Positions 18,512-29,943 are shown, numbered from the stretch's first letter. The stretch: 64,000 nt of DNA from Dickeya undicola (GCF_000784735.1 NZ_JSYG01000026.1:23479-87478); one strand, 5' to 3'. The notes: generated from the sequence alone by a model not told the origin. Program-made: numbers and translations.

Positions 18512-19503
18512 CAGGATTCCTCCATGTTGAGCGGGAAGTGACAGGCGTACCAGTGCGTTTTCACCGGGATAAGCGGCGGGGCTGTCATGCACTCTTTTTG
18601 TGAATAAGGGCAGCGTGGCCCCAGACGACAACCCACCGGCAGGTGTTCCAGCGACGGAATGGCCCCCGGCAGCGCGTTAAGGCGGCTTTTGTGCGGCAGC
18701 GAGCAGCCGAAGTCCGGCATGGCGCGAATCAGCGCCTGGGTGTAGGGATGATGCGGTGCACTGATCAGCTCATCGCTGACGGCGCTTTCCACCGTTTGGC
18801 CGCAGTACAACACGTTAATACGGTCCGCCCATTTGCTCATGGTCTGCAAGTCGTGACTGATCAGCAAAATGGTGGTGTTGTTGTTCTGATTGAGCCGGGC
18901 GAGCAGGCGGAAAATCTGCGCCTGCGTGGTGGCTTCCATCGCGTTGGTCGGTTCGTCGGCGATCAGCAACCTGGGCTGATTGGCGAGCGCGATGGCGATC
19001 ATCACCTTCTGGCATTCCCCTTCGGTCAACTCGTAGGGGTAACTGCGCATGATGTCTTTGTGATCCTTGATACCAACGCGGTGCAGCAGCTCGATGGCAC
19101 GGCGCTTGCGCCAGTTGAAACGCTGCCACCAGCGGCCTTTGTAAGTCCAGCCGGGAATGGATTGAATCAACTGACGGCCGACGCGGGCGGAAGGATCCAG
19201 ACAGGACTGTGGCTCCTGAAAGATCATCGACATGTTGTGCCGCACCAGTTTGCGCCGCTGATGGGGAGTGAGTTGCAGCATGTCCACGTCATCGAAACGA
19301 AAACGGTCGGCGGTGATGCGCCAGTTTTCCTTATTGATGCCGCAGATAGCCTTGGCGATCAGGCTCTTGCCGGAGCCAGATTCCCCCACCAGTCCGCGAA
19401 TTTCTCCCTCGTTGAGGCTGATGCTGACGCGATCCACCGCTTTCACCGGGCCGTCCGGCGTGAGGAATTCAATGGTCAGATTACGAATTTCCAGTAATGC
19501 CAT
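18511..19503 (-). CDS. sapD: peptide ABC transporter ATPase SapD
   Basis: SapD is the second ATPase of the Sap importer and also influences Trk potassium uptake in E. coli. It has 330 residues, as in E. coli. Walker A GESGSGKS is at 40-47, the signature is degenerate (LTEGE at 159-163), and Walker B LLIADEP is at 179-185. The C-terminal oligopeptide-transporter extension has clustered cysteines ([13 protein letters not shown]). It sits 15 bases after sapC and overlaps sapF by one base. Confidence 0.95.
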   Translation of the reverse strand: MALLEIRNLTIEFLTPDGPVKAVDRVSISLNEGEIRGLVGESGSGKSLIAKAICGINKENWRITADRFRFDDVDMLQLTPHQRRKLVRHNMSMIFQEPQSCLDPSARVGRQLIQSIPGWTYKGRWWQRFNWRKRRAIELLHRVGIKDHKDIMRSYPYELTEGECQKVMIAIALANQPRLLIADEPTNAMEATTQAQIFRLLARLNQNNNTTILLISHDLQTMSKWADRINVLYCGQTVESAVSDELISAPHHPYTQALIRAMPDFGCSLPHKSRLNALPGAIPSLEHLPVGCRLGPRCPYSQKECMTAPPLIPVKTHWYACHFPLNMEES

Positions 19504-19518
19504 GGTGTTGTTCCGTCA

Positions 19519-20409
19519 CTATTCGGTTTGAGCAAGCAGGGCGCGGCGAATGCCATCCCCCAGCAGGTTGACGACAAGCACGCTGAGCGTGATGGCCGCG
19601 CCGGGCAGCATCACCGTCCAGGGCGCGGCGTAGACCAGTTCCAGCGAATTACCCAGCAACACGCCCCATTCGGTGGTGGGTAACTGCGCACCCAGATTGA
19701 GAAAGCCGAGCGCGACGATATCTAAAATGGCGATGGAAAGCGCACGGGTCACTTCGCTGACCAGCAGCGGCAGGATATTGGGCAATACCGCATACCAGAT
19801 AATGTAGCGCGTGGAGGCTCCGTCCAGCCGGGCGGCGGTCACATACTCTTTTTCCAGCTCGTCATGCACCGCGGTATAAATGGTGCGTACCATGCGCGGT
19901 AGCAGCGCCATCCACACCGCCAGCATGGTGTGCGTCAACTGCGGGCCGATAAAAGCGATCACCACCATCGCCAACAGCAGCGAAGGTATCGACAACAGCG
20001 GGTCAAGAATGTGGTTCAGCACCGCGGAACGCAGGCCGTGGGTCACCCCGGCCAGCAGACCGAGTAGAATGCCGACCAGCATCGCCGCCAGCGTGACCAA
20101 CAGCGCAGAGCCAAACGTCGGTGCCGTGCCGCTTAGCAGTCGGCTCATCAGGTCACGCCCCAGATCGTCGGTGCCGAGAAAAAACGACACTTCGCCGTAG
20201 CGTGACCAGGAGGGTGGCAGCAACTGATAACCAAGAAACTGCTGATCTACCGCGTAGGGTGCCAGCGTATTGCCAAACAGGCACAGCCCCAACAGCAGCA
20301 GAAACCCGTAGAACCCGACCATCGCCATTCGGTCCTGACGGAATACATTCCAGGTGTCGTGCCAGCGGCTGGGAAGCGCCTTCTCGCTGTAGATGTTATC
20401 GGAGTGCAT
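19519..20409 (-). CDS. sapC: peptide ABC transporter permease SapC
   Basis: SapC is a 296-residue inner-membrane permease with about six helices. It carries the binding-protein-dependent transport loop in its C-terminal half ([16 protein letters not shown]), which contacts the ATPases, and the OppC-type N-terminal extension. Stretches such as [20 protein letters not shown] match E. coli SapC. The ATG at 20409 lies inside the end of sapB (14-base overlap), so translation is coupled. Confidence 0.95.
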   Translation of the reverse strand: MHSDNIYSEKALPSRWHDTWNVFRQDRMAMVGFYGFLLLLGLCLFGNTLAPYAVDQQFLGYQLLPPSWSRYGEVSFFLGTDDLGRDLMSRLLSGTAPTFGSALLVTLAAMLVGILLGLLAGVTHGLRSAVLNHILDPLLSIPSLLLAMVVIAFIGPQLTHTMLAVWMALLPRMVRTIYTAVHDELEKEYVTAARLDGASTRYIIWYAVLPNILPLLVSEVTRALSIAILDIVALGFLNLGAQLPTTEWGVLLGNSLELVYAAPWTVMLPGAAITLSVLVVNLLGDGIRRALLAQTE

Positions 20410-21361
20410 ACCATTCCTTATGTTTCAGCGGATTTGTCATGGCGCCCCAGATGTCGGACAGCACGTTGATGGTGATCACCAGCGCGCCGACCACCATCAC
20501 CCCGGCGGAGATCGCCGCAAAGTCTTGCTGGCGAATGGCGTTGACCAGCCAGCGGCCGATGCCCGGCCAGTTAAAGACCACTTCGGTGATCATTTCTAAC
20601 GTCAGCATGGTCGAAAATTGCAAACCCAACTGCGGAATGATCGGCGGCAGGGCGTTGTGCAGCAGGTGGCGGCGAATCACGGTGGAGCGCGGCAGCCCAC
20701 GGATAACCGCCGCCTTGATGTAATTTTGGGTGCCAACCTCGGTGGTGCTGATGCGCATCAGTCGGATGACTTCGGTAGTGGGGCCGACCGACAACACCAG
20801 CACCGGCAGAATCAGGTGCTGGATAGCGCTGGCGATCATCTCCTCCCGGTAGGGCGAGGTGGATAGCCAGGCATCGATCAACGCGAAACCTGTTACCTGT
20901 TGTACCGGATAGAGCAAGTCGAAACGGCCGGACACGGGGAGCCAGCCCAGATACAGCGAAAAGAACAACGTCATTAACAAGGCCAGCCAGAACACCGGCA
21001 ACGAAAAGCCCAGCAGCGCCAGCGCGCTGATAATTCGATCGGCGGTCTTGTGTTGAAGTACACCGGTGGTGATACCCAGTGGAATACCCACCAACAGCGA
21101 CAGCGAAAACGCCAGCAAACAAAGCTCGATAGTGGCGGGTAGCACTTCCCGTAGCTGTTCGCTAATCGGCTGCCCGTTGGTGCTGGAGACGCCGAAATCC
21201 CCTTGCAGCAGGCTAGTGAAATAAAAGCGGTAGGCATCGAGCAGCGCCGCGCCGTTGAGCGGTGCATGTGGGGTGTAATACATCAGGCTGAAGCCTATCA
21301 GCGACAGCAGAAAGAGTGTGACCAGCAGCAGCAACAAGCGACGAAGTGTAAAGATAATCAC
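20396..21361 (-). CDS. sapB: peptide ABC transporter permease SapB
   Basis: SapB is the partner permease of SapC in the inner membrane, with 321 residues and about six helices. It begins with the basic-hydrophobic start typical of DppB/OppB permeases ([14 protein letters not shown]) and has the permease loop [17 protein letters not shown]. The start is a GTG at 21361 that overlaps the sapA stop in a GTGA junction, with GGGAGA upstream. It forms part of the tight sapABCDF operon. Confidence 0.95.
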   Translation of the reverse strand: MIIFTLRRLLLLLVTLFLLSLIGFSLMYYTPHAPLNGAALLDAYRFYFTSLLQGDFGVSSTNGQPISEQLREVLPATIELCLLAFSLSLLVGIPLGITTGVLQHKTADRIISALALLGFSLPVFWLALLMTLFFSLYLGWLPVSGRFDLLYPVQQVTGFALIDAWLSTSPYREEMIASAIQHLILPVLVLSVGPTTEVIRLMRISTTEVGTQNYIKAAVIRGLPRSTVIRRHLLHNALPPIIPQLGLQFSTMLTLEMITEVVFNWPGIGRWLVNAIRQQDFAAISAGVMVVGALVITINVLSDIWGAMTNPLKHKEWYALR

Positions 21362-23070
21362 GGCTGTTCTCCCTGGATCGGTGCGCTGGAGGACGGGTCC
21401 ACGGCAGGGTCATCCGGTTTTTGCTCATTTTTCCCCTCACTGCCATCATCACGATAGACACCAGCGAAGGACGCGTTACCAAACGGGCTAAGCACCAATC
21501 CTTTCATGTCGTAGCGGTAGGCTTGCATCCGCAATGACGACGCCAGCGGCAGCACCGGCAACTGTTCGGCCAGGATGTGGTGCGCCACCCGATAGTACTC
21601 CATGCGTCGGGATAATTGCTGGGAAGAGAGCGCATCCTGTAGCACCTGATCAAAACCAGGGTCACACCAGTGGGCGTAATTGGTCTGGGAGCGGATGGCG
21701 GCGCAACTCAGCAGCGGCCGAAATACGCTGTCTGGATCGTTACTGTCGGTGGCCCAGCCTGCCAGCGTCAGGTCATGATTCATCTCCATCAGGCGCGCTT
21801 CCTGAAAGCGGCCTTCCACCGGAACGATATTCACCCGAACGCCAACCTGCGCCAGGTCAGCCTGAATCAGCTCGGCGGTTTTTACCGGGCTGGGGTTATA
21901 GGACTGAGAAGCACTGGGCACCCACAGTTGCAGTTGCAGGTTGGTGATCCCCAGTTCTTTCAACTGCTGGCGCGATTTCTCCGGATTGTATTCGGTGACC
22001 TGCGCTTCGTTGTCGTAAGCCCAGGAGGCGCGCGGCAGGATCGACGCGGCAGTTTCTGCGGTGCCGTAGTAGATCGACTGCATCAGACGGTCGTTATTGA
22101 TAGCCAGTGCGATGGCGTGGCGCACGCGAGAATCATCCAGCGGCGGTTTACGCACGTTGAACGCCAGATACGCGACGTTCATCCCCGGTCGTAGCGACAA
22201 TCTCAGCCGCGGGTCGTTGCGCAGAATGCTCAACTGACTGGCCGCCGGGTAGGCCAGCACATCGCACTCGCCGGTCAACAGTTTCGACAGACGGCCGGTG
22301 CCGCCGGAACCGAGGTCGACCACCACCTGTTCCATACGCGGCCGACCGCGCCAGTAATCGTCGTTGCGTTTCAGCCGCACATATTGCCCGTAGCGATACT
22401 GTTCCAGCCGATAAGGACCGGTGCCCACGGGCTGGCGGTCAAGCAGTTCACGCCGGTCTTGCTGGGTCAGCTGTTGTGCGTACTCCGCCGACAGAATGGG
22501 CGCATAGTGAGTCGCCAGGTGCCACAGGAACGAGGCATCGGGGCTGTGCAGGCGGATCTCGATACTGTAATCACCCAGTTTGCGGATGCTCTGCACGTTG
22601 TCTGCCAGTTGCAGACTGTCGAAATAGGGGTAGTCGCCGCCGTTGATGTCGTGAAACGGGTGTTTTTTGTCCAGCATACGCTGGAAACTAAACAGCACGT
22701 CGTCGGCGTTCATCATGCGGGTGGGGGTAAACCAGTTGGTGTGCTGAAATGGCACATCCCGGCGCAAGGTAAATCGGTAAGTGGAACCATTGTCGGCGAC
22801 TTCCCAATGCTGTGCCAGCTCCGGCATCAGCCGGTAGGTGTAGGGGTCGACACCCAACAGGCGGTCATAGAGCTGGGCTGCTAACGTATCCACCATCAAC
22901 CCACTACGGGCCATCTGGGGGTTAAACGTGCTGAGCACATCATTGACGCAATAAACAAAACCGCTGTGGCGGATAGCTTGCGCCGACGGCGGAGCCGCGG
23001 GTGGCGTTTGTGCCAGAACTGGCAGCGCCAGCCAGGCCAGCATCAGTGCGAGAGTGTGTTTTCCGGACAT
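21358..23070 (-). CDS. sapA: peptide ABC transporter substrate-binding protein SapA
   Basis: SapA is the periplasmic solute-binding protein of the Sap importer and is implicated in binding cationic antimicrobial peptides or haem in related bacteria. The start [11 protein letters not shown] gives a signal peptide with cleavage near PVLAQ, followed by a cluster C binding-protein fold of about 520 residues. A 30-residue polar, Pro/Asp-rich tail ends the protein and is absent from E. coli SapA (547 residues against 570 here). A GTG start at 23115 is possible. It is the first gene of the operon and is divergent from the CobW-type GTPase. Confidence 0.93.
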   Translation of the reverse strand: MSGKHTLALMLAWLALPVLAQTPPAAPPSAQAIRHSGFVYCVNDVLSTFNPQMARSGLMVDTLAAQLYDRLLGVDPYTYRLMPELAQHWEVADNGSTYRFTLRRDVPFQHTNWFTPTRMMNADDVLFSFQRMLDKKHPFHDINGGDYPYFDSLQLADNVQSIRKLGDYSIEIRLHSPDASFLWHLATHYAPILSAEYAQQLTQQDRRELLDRQPVGTGPYRLEQYRYGQYVRLKRNDDYWRGRPRMEQVVVDLGSGGTGRLSKLLTGECDVLAYPAASQLSILRNDPRLRLSLRPGMNVAYLAFNVRKPPLDDSRVRHAIALAINNDRLMQSIYYGTAETAASILPRASWAYDNEAQVTEYNPEKSRQQLKELGITNLQLQLWVPSASQSYNPSPVKTAELIQADLAQVGVRVNIVPVEGRFQEARLMEMNHDLTLAGWATDSNDPDSVFRPLLSCAAIRSQTNYAHWCDPGFDQVLQDALSSQQLSRRMEYYRVAHHILAEQLPVLPLASSLRMQAYRYDMKGLVLSPFGNASFAGVYRDDGSEGKNEQKPDDPAVDPSSSAPIQGEQP

Positions 23071-23237
23071 ACGGTGTTTTTTCAGGCAATCGGCAATATA
23101 CAGAGTGTACCGCACTCTGCCATTCCGCCCAATTTCTTACGTTTATCTGCCGGTTTTTTCAGCAAACTGATGGGGTTGTCGGCAGGGGGGGCCGCTAATT
23201 TACTCACGGCATCGTCGGTGTCGTGAAAGTCATTAAT

Positions 23238-23255
23238 GTTATGTTATAACATAAC
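23238..23255. promoter_or_regulatory. Zur-like operator
   Basis: GTTATGTTATAACATAAC is a perfect 18-bp palindrome in the sapA-GTPase intergenic region. It resembles the gammaproteobacterial Zur box core, which centres on TGTTATA and TATAACA. It lies 81 bases before the GTPase start, so zinc repression of that gene is likely; the role is inferred from motif and gene type. Confidence 0.65.
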
Positions 23256-23336
23256 CATTGTGATATTATGTGTGGCTGAGTAGCGGTCATCCCATTTCGA
23301 GCCGTAGATCAATCATTTCTGAGCAGGAGCACGCGT

Positions 23337-24527
23337 ATGCAACCTTTACCCGTCACGGTATTGTCCGGCTTTCTTGGTGCCGGTAAGACCACGGTGCTGA
23401 ACCATATTCTCAATAATCGTCAGGGGCGTCGTGTCGCGGTGATCGTCAATGACATGAGCGAGGTGAATATCGATGCCGATTTGGTCAGCCAGGAAGTGAC
23501 GCTCGATCACCGCCAGGAAAAACTGGTGTCGATGAGCAACGGCTGCATTTGCTGCACCTTGCGGGAAGATTTGCTGGTGGCGGTGCGCGAACTGGCCCGC
23601 ACCGGCCGCTACGATTATCTGCTGATCGAGTCCAGCGGTATTTCCGAACCGCTACCGGTGGCGGAGACGTTTACCTTTGAAGACGAGCAGGGGCAGTGCC
23701 TGTCAGATTTTGCCCGGCTGGATACCATGGTCACGGTGGTCGATGGTGCGGCTTTCCTGTCGCAGTATCAGGCGGCGGAAAGCCTGCAATCGGTGGGGCA
23801 GAGCCTCGGCGAGGAGGATATCCGCAGCGTGACCGACCTGTTGATCGAACAGATTGAGTTTTGCGATGTGTTGCTGGTGAGCAAGACCGATGAAATGACC
23901 GATAGCCAGCGCGATGAAGTGGTAGCGATTCTGCACACGCTGAACCCGTCGGCACGAATCCTGCCGATTGCGCACGGTCAGGTGCCGCTGGACGAGGTGC
24001 TCAATACCGGGCGTTTCGATATGCAAACCGCCGCCACGGCACCGGGTTGGTTGCAGGAACTACGCGGCACCCATACACCGGAAACCGAACATTACGGCAT
24101 CGGCAACTTTGTATATCAGGCACGGCGGCCGTTTCATCCGCAGCGTTTCTATGACTTTCTGAGTCAGGATGAATGGGGGCCGGGTCGTCTGCTGCGTTCC
24201 AAAGGGTTCTTCTGGCTGGCGACCCGCCCGTTTCAGGCTGGTTCCTGGCATCAGGCCGGAGGCATTTTGCGCTACGGGCTGGCGGGGATGTTCTGGAAGG
24301 CGATTCCGCCGGAGCGCTGGCCGCAGGATGAAGAAACGCGTGCGGCGATTGACGATAAATGGCAAGAGCCGTTTGGCGATATGCGACAGGAGATTGTGTT
24401 TATCGGCCAGCATCTGGACCCGGCGTGGATCACCGCGCAGTTGGATGGCTGCCTGCTAACCGATAATGAATTGCTGGACGGCGTGGACAACTGGCTGGAG
24501 TTCGACGACCCGTTTGAGGCGTGGTAA
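23337..24527 (+). CDS. CobW/COG0523 GTPase, ZigA/ZNG-like zinc chaperone
   Basis: This 396-residue G3E GTPase has a Walker A at 11-19 (GFLGAGKTT), the COG0523 metal motif CICC at 70-73 and the nucleotide-base motif SKTD at 182-185. A CobW C-terminal domain contains [12 protein letters not shown]. Members of this subgroup (ZigA, YciC) are made in zinc starvation and are thought to deliver zinc to client enzymes. CAGGAG lies ahead of the ATG. The Zur-like palindrome upstream supports a zinc role. YjiA-type members are shorter, so I do not give a symbol. Confidence 0.88.
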   Translation: MQPLPVTVLSGFLGAGKTTVLNHILNNRQGRRVAVIVNDMSEVNIDADLVSQEVTLDHRQEKLVSMSNGCICCTLREDLLVAVRELARTGRYDYLLIESSGISEPLPVAETFTFEDEQGQCLSDFARLDTMVTVVDGAAFLSQYQAAESLQSVGQSLGEEDIRSVTDLLIEQIEFCDVLLVSKTDEMTDSQRDEVVAILHTLNPSARILPIAHGQVPLDEVLNTGRFDMQTAATAPGWLQELRGTHTPETEHYGIGNFVYQARRPFHPQRFYDFLSQDEWGPGRLLRSKGFFWLATRPFQAGSWHQAGGILRYGLAGMFWKAIPPERWPQDEETRAAIDDKWQEPFGDMRQEIVFIGQHLDPAWITAQLDGCLLTDNELLDGVDNWLEFDDPFEAW

Positions 24528-24594
24528 GGCGAACCGTCCTCCGGACTATAAACGGTGGACGGTTATCACGATCCGTGGGCTTTGCTGGCACCGG

Positions 24595-25587
24595 TTAATC
24601 GCTGACACCAATCTCATGTTTTTTCAGCAGGCCGCGAAACTGGTGGTAGGTTACCCCCAATAGTTCGGCCGCCTTGCGTTGGTTAAAGCGAGCCTGTGCC
24701 AGCGCCTGCTGCACCAGTTGCCGTTCCTGATCATGCTGCCAGCCGCGCAGGTCCAGTGGCAGAGCGGGGAGTGACGCCGGGGCGGTGGTTGCCTTCTCGG
24801 GCGTGAATGCGGCCAGCGGCTTGAACGGGTTGAGGATGATGTTGTCCACCGGATCGCGGTTGTCACCATGTCGGTACAGCGAGCGCTCCACCACGTTCTT
24901 CAGCTCGCGGATATTACCCGGCCAGGCGTAATCCAGCAGCGTGCGCTCGGCTTGCGGGCTGAACCCCGGAAACAGCGGTAGCCCCAGCTCGCGGCACATC
25001 TGTACCGCGAAATGCTGCGCCAGCAACATGATGTCCTGCTGGCGCTGACGCAGCGGTGGCAGATGCACCACGTCGAACGCTAATCGGTCCAGCAGATCGG
25101 CGCGGAATTTCCCCTGTGCGGCCAGCGCGGGCAAGTCTTCGTTGGTGGCGCATACCAGCCGCACGTCCACCTGTAACGACTGTCCGCCGCCCACGCGCTC
25201 CAGCACGCCGTATTCGATAACCCGCAACAGTTTTTCCTGCACCAGCATCGGTGCGGTAGCCAGTTCATCCAGAAATAGCGTGCCGCCGTCGGCACGTTCA
25301 AAACGGCCCAGATGTCGCTTTTGCGCGCCGGTAAAGGCACCGGCTTCATGGCCGAACAGCTCGGAATCCAGCAGATTTTCGTTCAACGCCGCGCAGTTGA
25401 GCGAAATGAACGGCCCCTGCCAGTGGGGTGACAGGTAATGCAGACGGCTGGCGATCAGTTCTTTACCGGTGCCCCGTTCGCCGATCACCAGTACCGGTTT
25501 ATTGAGCTGCGCCAGTTGCGACACCTGTTCCAGCACTTCCAGAAAACTGTTGGCTTCGCCCAGTAACGACTCTTGCTCGTGCGCCAT
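24595..25587 (-). CDS. pspF: PspF, sigma-54 activator of the psp operon
   Basis: PspF is a 330-residue bacterial enhancer-binding protein without a receiver domain. Its AAA+ domain has Walker A GERGTGKE at 36-43, the sigma-54 contact loop GAFTGA at 83-88 and Walker B LFLDE at 104-108. A C-terminal Fis-type helix-turn-helix (KAAELLGVTYHQFRGLL) binds upstream of pspA. PspA holds it inactive until the inner membrane is stressed. It is divergent from pspA, as in E. coli. Confidence 0.97.
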   Translation of the reverse strand: MAHEQESLLGEANSFLEVLEQVSQLAQLNKPVLVIGERGTGKELIASRLHYLSPHWQGPFISLNCAALNENLLDSELFGHEAGAFTGAQKRHLGRFERADGGTLFLDELATAPMLVQEKLLRVIEYGVLERVGGGQSLQVDVRLVCATNEDLPALAAQGKFRADLLDRLAFDVVHLPPLRQRQQDIMLLAQHFAVQMCRELGLPLFPGFSPQAERTLLDYAWPGNIRELKNVVERSLYRHGDNRDPVDNIILNPFKPLAAFTPEKATTAPASLPALPLDLRGWQHDQERQLVQQALAQARFNQRKAAELLGVTYHQFRGLLKKHEIGVSD

Positions 25588-25708
25588 GACCTTGCCCTTG
25601 TATTTTTCGCCACTAGTTGGTTAATTTGACCATAACAAAGATAGTGTGCGCTGTATACCTTGGTTGTTAATGTATTATTTATCAATTGGTTATCTTGTTA
25701 TGAAAAGT

Positions 25709-25724
25709 TGGCACGGCATTTGAT
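25709..25724 (+). promoter_or_regulatory. sigma-54 promoter of pspA
   Basis: TGGCAC at 25709-25714, five bases, then TTGAT at 25720-25724 fits the -24/-12 sigma-54 consensus. It lies 84 bases ahead of the pspA start, downstream of the region where PspF would bind. Confidence 0.88.
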
Positions 25725-25807
25725 TATGTCAGTGTGTCATCAGGCAACGGCTGATGGAGATAACGAACCGGGCGTCGCAGACGCCGGAAATTACTGAGGA
25801 GTAGAGT

Positions 25808-26473
25808 ATGGGTATTTTTTCCCGTTTTGCCGACATCGTGAACGCCAATATCAATGCCTTGCTGGATAAGGCCGAAGACCCGCAGAAGCTGGTGCGGCTG
25901 ATGATTCAGGAAATGGAAGATACACTGGTTGAAGTGCGTTCCACCTCCGCCCGTGCGCTGGCGGAAAAGAAGCAGCTGGCTCGACGCATTGAACAGGCCC
26001 GTGGTCAGCAGGATGAGTGGCAGGAAAAAGCGGAACTGGCGCTGCGCCGTGAGCGTGAAGAACTGGCGCGTGCCGCGCTGGTGGAAAAACAGAAGCTGAC
26101 GGAACTGGTGACGGTGCTGGAACAGGAAGCGGCGGCGGTAGACGAAACGCTGGAGCGCCTGAAACGGGAAATCGGCGAGCTGGAGAATAAGCTGACCGAA
26201 ACCCGTGCCCGTCAGCAGGCGCTGACGCTGCGCCATCAGGCTGCCAGTTCGTCCCGCGATATTCGTCGCCAGCTCGACAGCGGTAAACTGGATGAAGCAA
26301 TGGCTCGCTTTGAACAGTTCGAACGGCGTATCGATACGCTGGAAGCTGAAGCAGAAAGCGTAGGGCTGGGCAAACAGAAATCGCTGGATCAGCAATTTGC
26401 CGATCTGAAGGCCAGCGACGAGATCGACGCGCAACTGGCGGCGCTGAAAGCCAAAGTCAAACCGGCGGAGTAA
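25808..26473 (+). CDS. pspA: phage shock protein A
   Basis: PspA is a 221-residue ESCRT-III-like coiled-coil protein. It binds stressed inner membrane to preserve the proton gradient and otherwise inhibits PspF. The amphipathic start [20 protein letters not shown] is followed by long heptad-rich helices (residues about 25-190). AGGAG precedes the ATG. It opens the psp operon under the sigma-54 promoter. Confidence 0.97.
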   Translation: MGIFSRFADIVNANINALLDKAEDPQKLVRLMIQEMEDTLVEVRSTSARALAEKKQLARRIEQARGQQDEWQEKAELALRREREELARAALVEKQKLTELVTVLEQEAAAVDETLERLKREIGELENKLTETRARQQALTLRHQAASSSRDIRRQLDSGKLDEAMARFEQFERRIDTLEAEAESVGLGKQKSLDQQFADLKASDEIDAQLAALKAKVKPAE

Positions 26474-26536
26474 CCGCCACTGGCTGCCGCTGCGGCGGCA
26501 GTCTTGCCGCATTACCATAATAATTAAGGAGAAAAA

Positions 26537-26767
26537 ATGGGTGCTCTGGTAATGACAATGATTCCGTTGACGGTGTTTCTGCTGTTTGTGGCACCGCTAT
26601 GGCTGTGGCTGCACTACAGCCAGCGTCGCCACCGCGCGCCGCAATGGGATCCGGCTGAACAGCAGCGGCTGACCCGGTTAACGCAAGACGCACAGCGTAT
26701 GCGCGAGCGAATTGACGCGCTGGAACAGATTCTGGATGCAGAGCATCCCAACTGGAGGCAATCCTGA
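26537..26767 (+). CDS. pspB: phage shock protein B
   Basis: PspB is a 76-residue inner-membrane protein with one N-terminal helix (about residues 5-27) and a leucine-zipper-like cytosolic tail ending in EAEHPNW-type sequence (here DAEHPNWRQS). With PspC it draws PspA away from PspF. AAGGAG precedes the ATG. The stop overlaps the pspC start by one base. Confidence 0.95.
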   Translation: MGALVMTMIPLTVFLLFVAPLWLWLHYSQRRHRAPQWDPAEQQRLTRLTQDAQRMRERIDALEQILDAEHPNWRQS

Positions 26768-27126
26768 TGAACACCCGTTTTGAGCGAAAACTTTATCGTT
26801 TGCCGGAAGAGGGCATGATCAAAGGCGTGTGCGCCGGATTGGCGCGTTATTTTGATGTGCCGGTCAAATTGGTGCGCCTTATCGCGGTGTTGTCGATTTT
26901 CTTCGGTCTGTTTCTGATTACCGTGGTGGCCTACATTATTCTCAGCTTCGTGCTGGACCCGGCTCCGCCGCAGGCGTATCAGCCCGCCGATGTCGAAGCC
27001 TCGCCGAATGCATTGTTGGATCAGGCGGATGCGATCCTCAGCGCCAGCGAGCAGCGGTTGCGTAACATTGAACGCTACATCACATCGGATGCGTATGGCC
27101 TGCGCAGCAAGTTCCGTCAGCTATAA
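26767..27126 (+). CDS. pspC: phage shock protein C
   Basis: PspC is a 119-residue inner-membrane sensor with the PspC domain (LPEEGMIKGVCAGLARYFDV), one long membrane helix (about residues 38-62) and a C-terminal amphipathic helix. It acts with PspB. The TGATG overlap couples it to pspB. In E. coli pspD and pspE follow, but here a stem-loop and then ycjX do. Confidence 0.95.
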   Translation: MNTRFERKLYRLPEEGMIKGVCAGLARYFDVPVKLVRLIAVLSIFFGLFLITVVAYIILSFVLDPAPPQAYQPADVEASPNALLDQADAILSASEQRLRNIERYITSDAYGLRSKFRQL

Positions 27127-27133
27127 TCACCGC

Positions 27134-27150
27134 GCCAGCCGACGGCTGGC
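27134..27150 (+). terminator. short stem-loop after pspC
   Basis: Seven GC pairs around a three-base loop lie seven bases past the pspC stop, with a weak T tail. It may attenuate transcription into ycjX. Confidence 0.5.
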
Positions 27151-27280
27151 TTGATCGCTTCTGCGGGATTCGGTTTCCATCGAATCCCGTACATGTCGTT
27201 TTTCATGTTGTCATTTTTCGTTTTGCGGCGGCCGTACCATAATGCGGTGATCGTCGGGCAGGACAATGAACAGGAGTGTC

Positions 27281-28696
27281 ATGGCTTATTCCCTTCCTTT
27301 CAACCGGTTGCAGAGCGAATTTAGCGCGCTGGTCAATCGCAGCGCCGATCGCCACTTGCGGCTGGCTGTCACCGGCCTGAGCCGCAGCGGCAAGACAGCG
27401 TTTATTACATCATTGGTCAATCAGTTGCTCAATGCGCAGCACGGTGCACGGCTCCCGCTGTTTTCCGTCGCACGCGAAAACCGGCTACTGGGTGCCAGGC
27501 GCATTCCACAGCGGGATCTGGGCATTCCCCGTTTTGCGTATGACGAAGGCATGGCCTCGCTGTACGGCGTGCCACCGGCCTGGCCGACACCAACCCGTGG
27601 TGTCAGTGAAATTCGGCTGGCGCTGCGTTACCGTTCCCACGACAGCCTGTTGCGCCACTTCCGCGATACCGCCACGCTTTATCTGGAAATCGTCGATTAT
27701 CCCGGCGAATGGCTGTTGGATCTGCCGCTGCTGGAGCAGAGTTACGCCGACTGGTCGCGCCAGATGGCTGCGATGTTGCAGGGTGACCGACGCCACTGGG
27801 CACAACCCTGGCTGGCGATGTGCGAAGGGCTTGACCCGCTGGCCCCGGCGGATGAGAACCGGCTGGCGGCGATCGCTCAGGCGTATACCGACTACCTGCT
27901 GCGCTGTAAACAGGAAGGTCTGCACTTCATTCAGCCGGGGCGCTTTGTGTTGCCGGGCGATCTGGCTGGCGCGCCTGTATTGCAGTTCTTCCCCTGGCCG
28001 TGGCCTGACGACCGGCTGGACACCGCACTGGCGCAGGCGGGTGACAATACGCTGATCAGCATGTTACGCCAGCGGTTCGACTACTACTGCCAGCATGTGG
28101 TGCGGGAATTCTACCGCCAGCACTTTGTGCGTTTCGACCGGCAAATCGTGCTGGTGGATTGCCTGCAACCGCTCAACCACGGCGTACAGTCGTTTAACGA
28201 TATGCGGCTGGCGCTGACCCAATTGATGCAGAGTTTTCACTACGGCAAGCGCACATTATTGCGTCGGCTGTTTTCGCCCTGTATCGACCGGCTGATGTTC
28301 GCCGCCAGCCAGTCCGACCATATCACCGCCGATCAGCACGCCAATCTGGTGTCGTTGCTACAGCAACTGGTGCAGGAAGCCTGGCGTAATGCTGCGTTTG
28401 AGGGGATAGAGATTGACTGTGCGGGTATTGCCTCGGTGCAGGCGACGCAAAGCGGCGTGGTGTCGCATCAGGGGCAGTCGTTGTCGGCGTTGCGTGGCAA
28501 CCGGCTGGCGGACGGCGAGCCGGTTACCCTGTATCCCGGCGATGTCCCGTCGCGGCTGCCGGACCCATCCTTCTGGCGCGAGCAGGGATTCCACTTTGAA
28601 CCGTTTCGTCCGTTGGAAATGCAAACGGACACACCGTTGCCGCATATCCGTCTGGATTCGGTGATGGAGTTTTTACTGGGAGACAAGTTGCGATGA
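27281..28696 (+). CDS. ycjX: YcjX, Psp-associated GTP-binding protein
   Basis: This 471-residue protein of the DUF463/YcjX family has an N-terminal P-loop (GLSRSGKTA) and conserved stretches [16 protein letters not shown] and [11 protein letters not shown]. It is a nucleotide-binding protein in the extended Psp regulon; its precise role is not known. I chose the ATG at 27281, with AGGAG four bases upstream. An ATG at 27266 would add five residues but has a poorly spaced site. ycjF overlaps its end by four bases. Confidence 0.93.
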   Translation: MAYSLPFNRLQSEFSALVNRSADRHLRLAVTGLSRSGKTAFITSLVNQLLNAQHGARLPLFSVARENRLLGARRIPQRDLGIPRFAYDEGMASLYGVPPAWPTPTRGVSEIRLALRYRSHDSLLRHFRDTATLYLEIVDYPGEWLLDLPLLEQSYADWSRQMAAMLQGDRRHWAQPWLAMCEGLDPLAPADENRLAAIAQAYTDYLLRCKQEGLHFIQPGRFVLPGDLAGAPVLQFFPWPWPDDRLDTALAQAGDNTLISMLRQRFDYYCQHVVREFYRQHFVRFDRQIVLVDCLQPLNHGVQSFNDMRLALTQLMQSFHYGKRTLLRRLFSPCIDRLMFAASQSDHITADQHANLVSLLQQLVQEAWRNAAFEGIEIDCAGIASVQATQSGVVSHQGQSLSALRGNRLADGEPVTLYPGDVPSRLPDPSFWREQGFHFEPFRPLEMQTDTPLPHIRLDSVMEFLLGDKLR

Positions 28697-29751
28697 ATGA
28701 ACCGTTGAAACCCCGCGTCACCTTTGACAATGCACCGGTGGAGCCTGCTGATGCACCGCTGCGGCCGTCGGTCGCCTTTGCCGACGGCGAGGCGCAATGT
28801 TTTATTCCGGCGACAACGGCTGACGACGACGCGCCGGATGACGGCGAGAGCGCCGAGCAGGTGGTCAGCGACGCGTTGCGCCCGCGCCGAAGCCTGTGGC
28901 GGAAAATGCTGGGTCTGGGTGTGGCACTGTTCGGCCTTAGCGCGCTGGCGCAAGGCGGGCGTTCGCTGTATCAGGCTTGGATGAGTCAGGACTGGATTGC
29001 GCTCGGCGGCGTGGCGGCGGGCACCCTGATTGTGGGTGCTGGTGTCGGGTCGCTGGCGGTCGAGTGGCACCGATTATACCGGTTGCGCCAGCGAGCGGAA
29101 ACGCGCGATCGGGCGCGGGAATTACTCAACAGTCACGGTACGGGCAGCGCTCGCGCTTTCTGTGAGGGGGTGGCCCGCCAGGCTGGATTGGATGTCGGGC
29201 ATCCGGCGCTGCAACGCTGGCAAGCGTCACTGCACGATACCCACAACGATCGTGAAGTGACCGCGTTGTACGCGCATTTAGTACAACCGGTACTGGACGC
29301 CCGTGCCCGCCGTGAGATCAGCCGCTCTGCCGCCGAGTCGGCGCTGATGATTGCCGTCAGCCCACTGGCGCTGGTGGATATGGCGTTTATCGCCTGGCGC
29401 AATCTGCGGCTGGTCAATCGCATTGCGCGGTTATACGGCATCGAACTGGGCTATTTTAGCCGTATCCGCCTGTTCCGGCTGGTGCTGCTGAATGTGGCCT
29501 TTGCCGGTGCCAGCGAACTGGTGCGGGAAATCGGTATGGATTGGATGTCGCAGGATTTGGCGGCGCGGCTGTCGGCACGCGCGGCACAAGGGCTGGGAGC
29601 CGGTCTGCTGACCGCACGGCTGGGTATTCGTGCGATGGAGCTGTGTCGCCCGTTACCGTGGCTGGATGACAAACCCCGGCTGGGGGATTTCCGGCGTGAG
29701 CTGATTGGCCGAATTCGGGTAAAAACGCCGTCATCGTCGTCCGGGGAGTAA
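28693..29751 (+). CDS. ycjF: YcjF, Psp-associated membrane protein
   Basis: This 352-residue inner-membrane protein (UPF0283/TIGR01620) has an acidic N-terminal region of about 65 residues, two helices (about residues 76-92 and 99-120) and a C-terminal domain with further hydrophobic segments ([23 protein letters not shown]). It is the constant partner of YcjX. The ATGA overlap with ycjX indicates coupled translation. Its function is unknown. Confidence 0.92.
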   Translation: MNEPLKPRVTFDNAPVEPADAPLRPSVAFADGEAQCFIPATTADDDAPDDGESAEQVVSDALRPRRSLWRKMLGLGVALFGLSALAQGGRSLYQAWMSQDWIALGGVAAGTLIVGAGVGSLAVEWHRLYRLRQRAETRDRARELLNSHGTGSARAFCEGVARQAGLDVGHPALQRWQASLHDTHNDREVTALYAHLVQPVLDARARREISRSAAESALMIAVSPLALVDMAFIAWRNLRLVNRIARLYGIELGYFSRIRLFRLVLLNVAFAGASELVREIGMDWMSQDLAARLSARAAQGLGAGLLTARLGIRAMELCRPLPWLDDKPRLGDFRRELIGRIRVKTPSSSSGE

Positions 29752-29943
29752 TGCCCGGCGCGTGGCATAAAAGCACCTCCACAGGTTGTGCGTTATGTAA
29801 CCAGCCGTATCGCCCATCGTGCGCCGTCACACCGCCGATGGCGATAACATCCGGATAACATTCGTAAAGCCCCGATGCAGGGTATTACCGTCCCGTTGCA
29901 CTTTAATATCCTGCAAATAATACCATTCATTAATAATAACAAA

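Noticed and set aside
8922..25783. Shared 15-mer CGCAGACGCCGGAAA near 8.92 kb and 25.77 kb
   Set aside because: A single shared 15-mer is expected by chance in 64 kb; the flanks differ and no repeat family is evident.
25724..26518. 264-codon minus-strand ORF over pspA
   Set aside because: Antisense shadow of pspA with Phe/Gln/Arg-rich composition.
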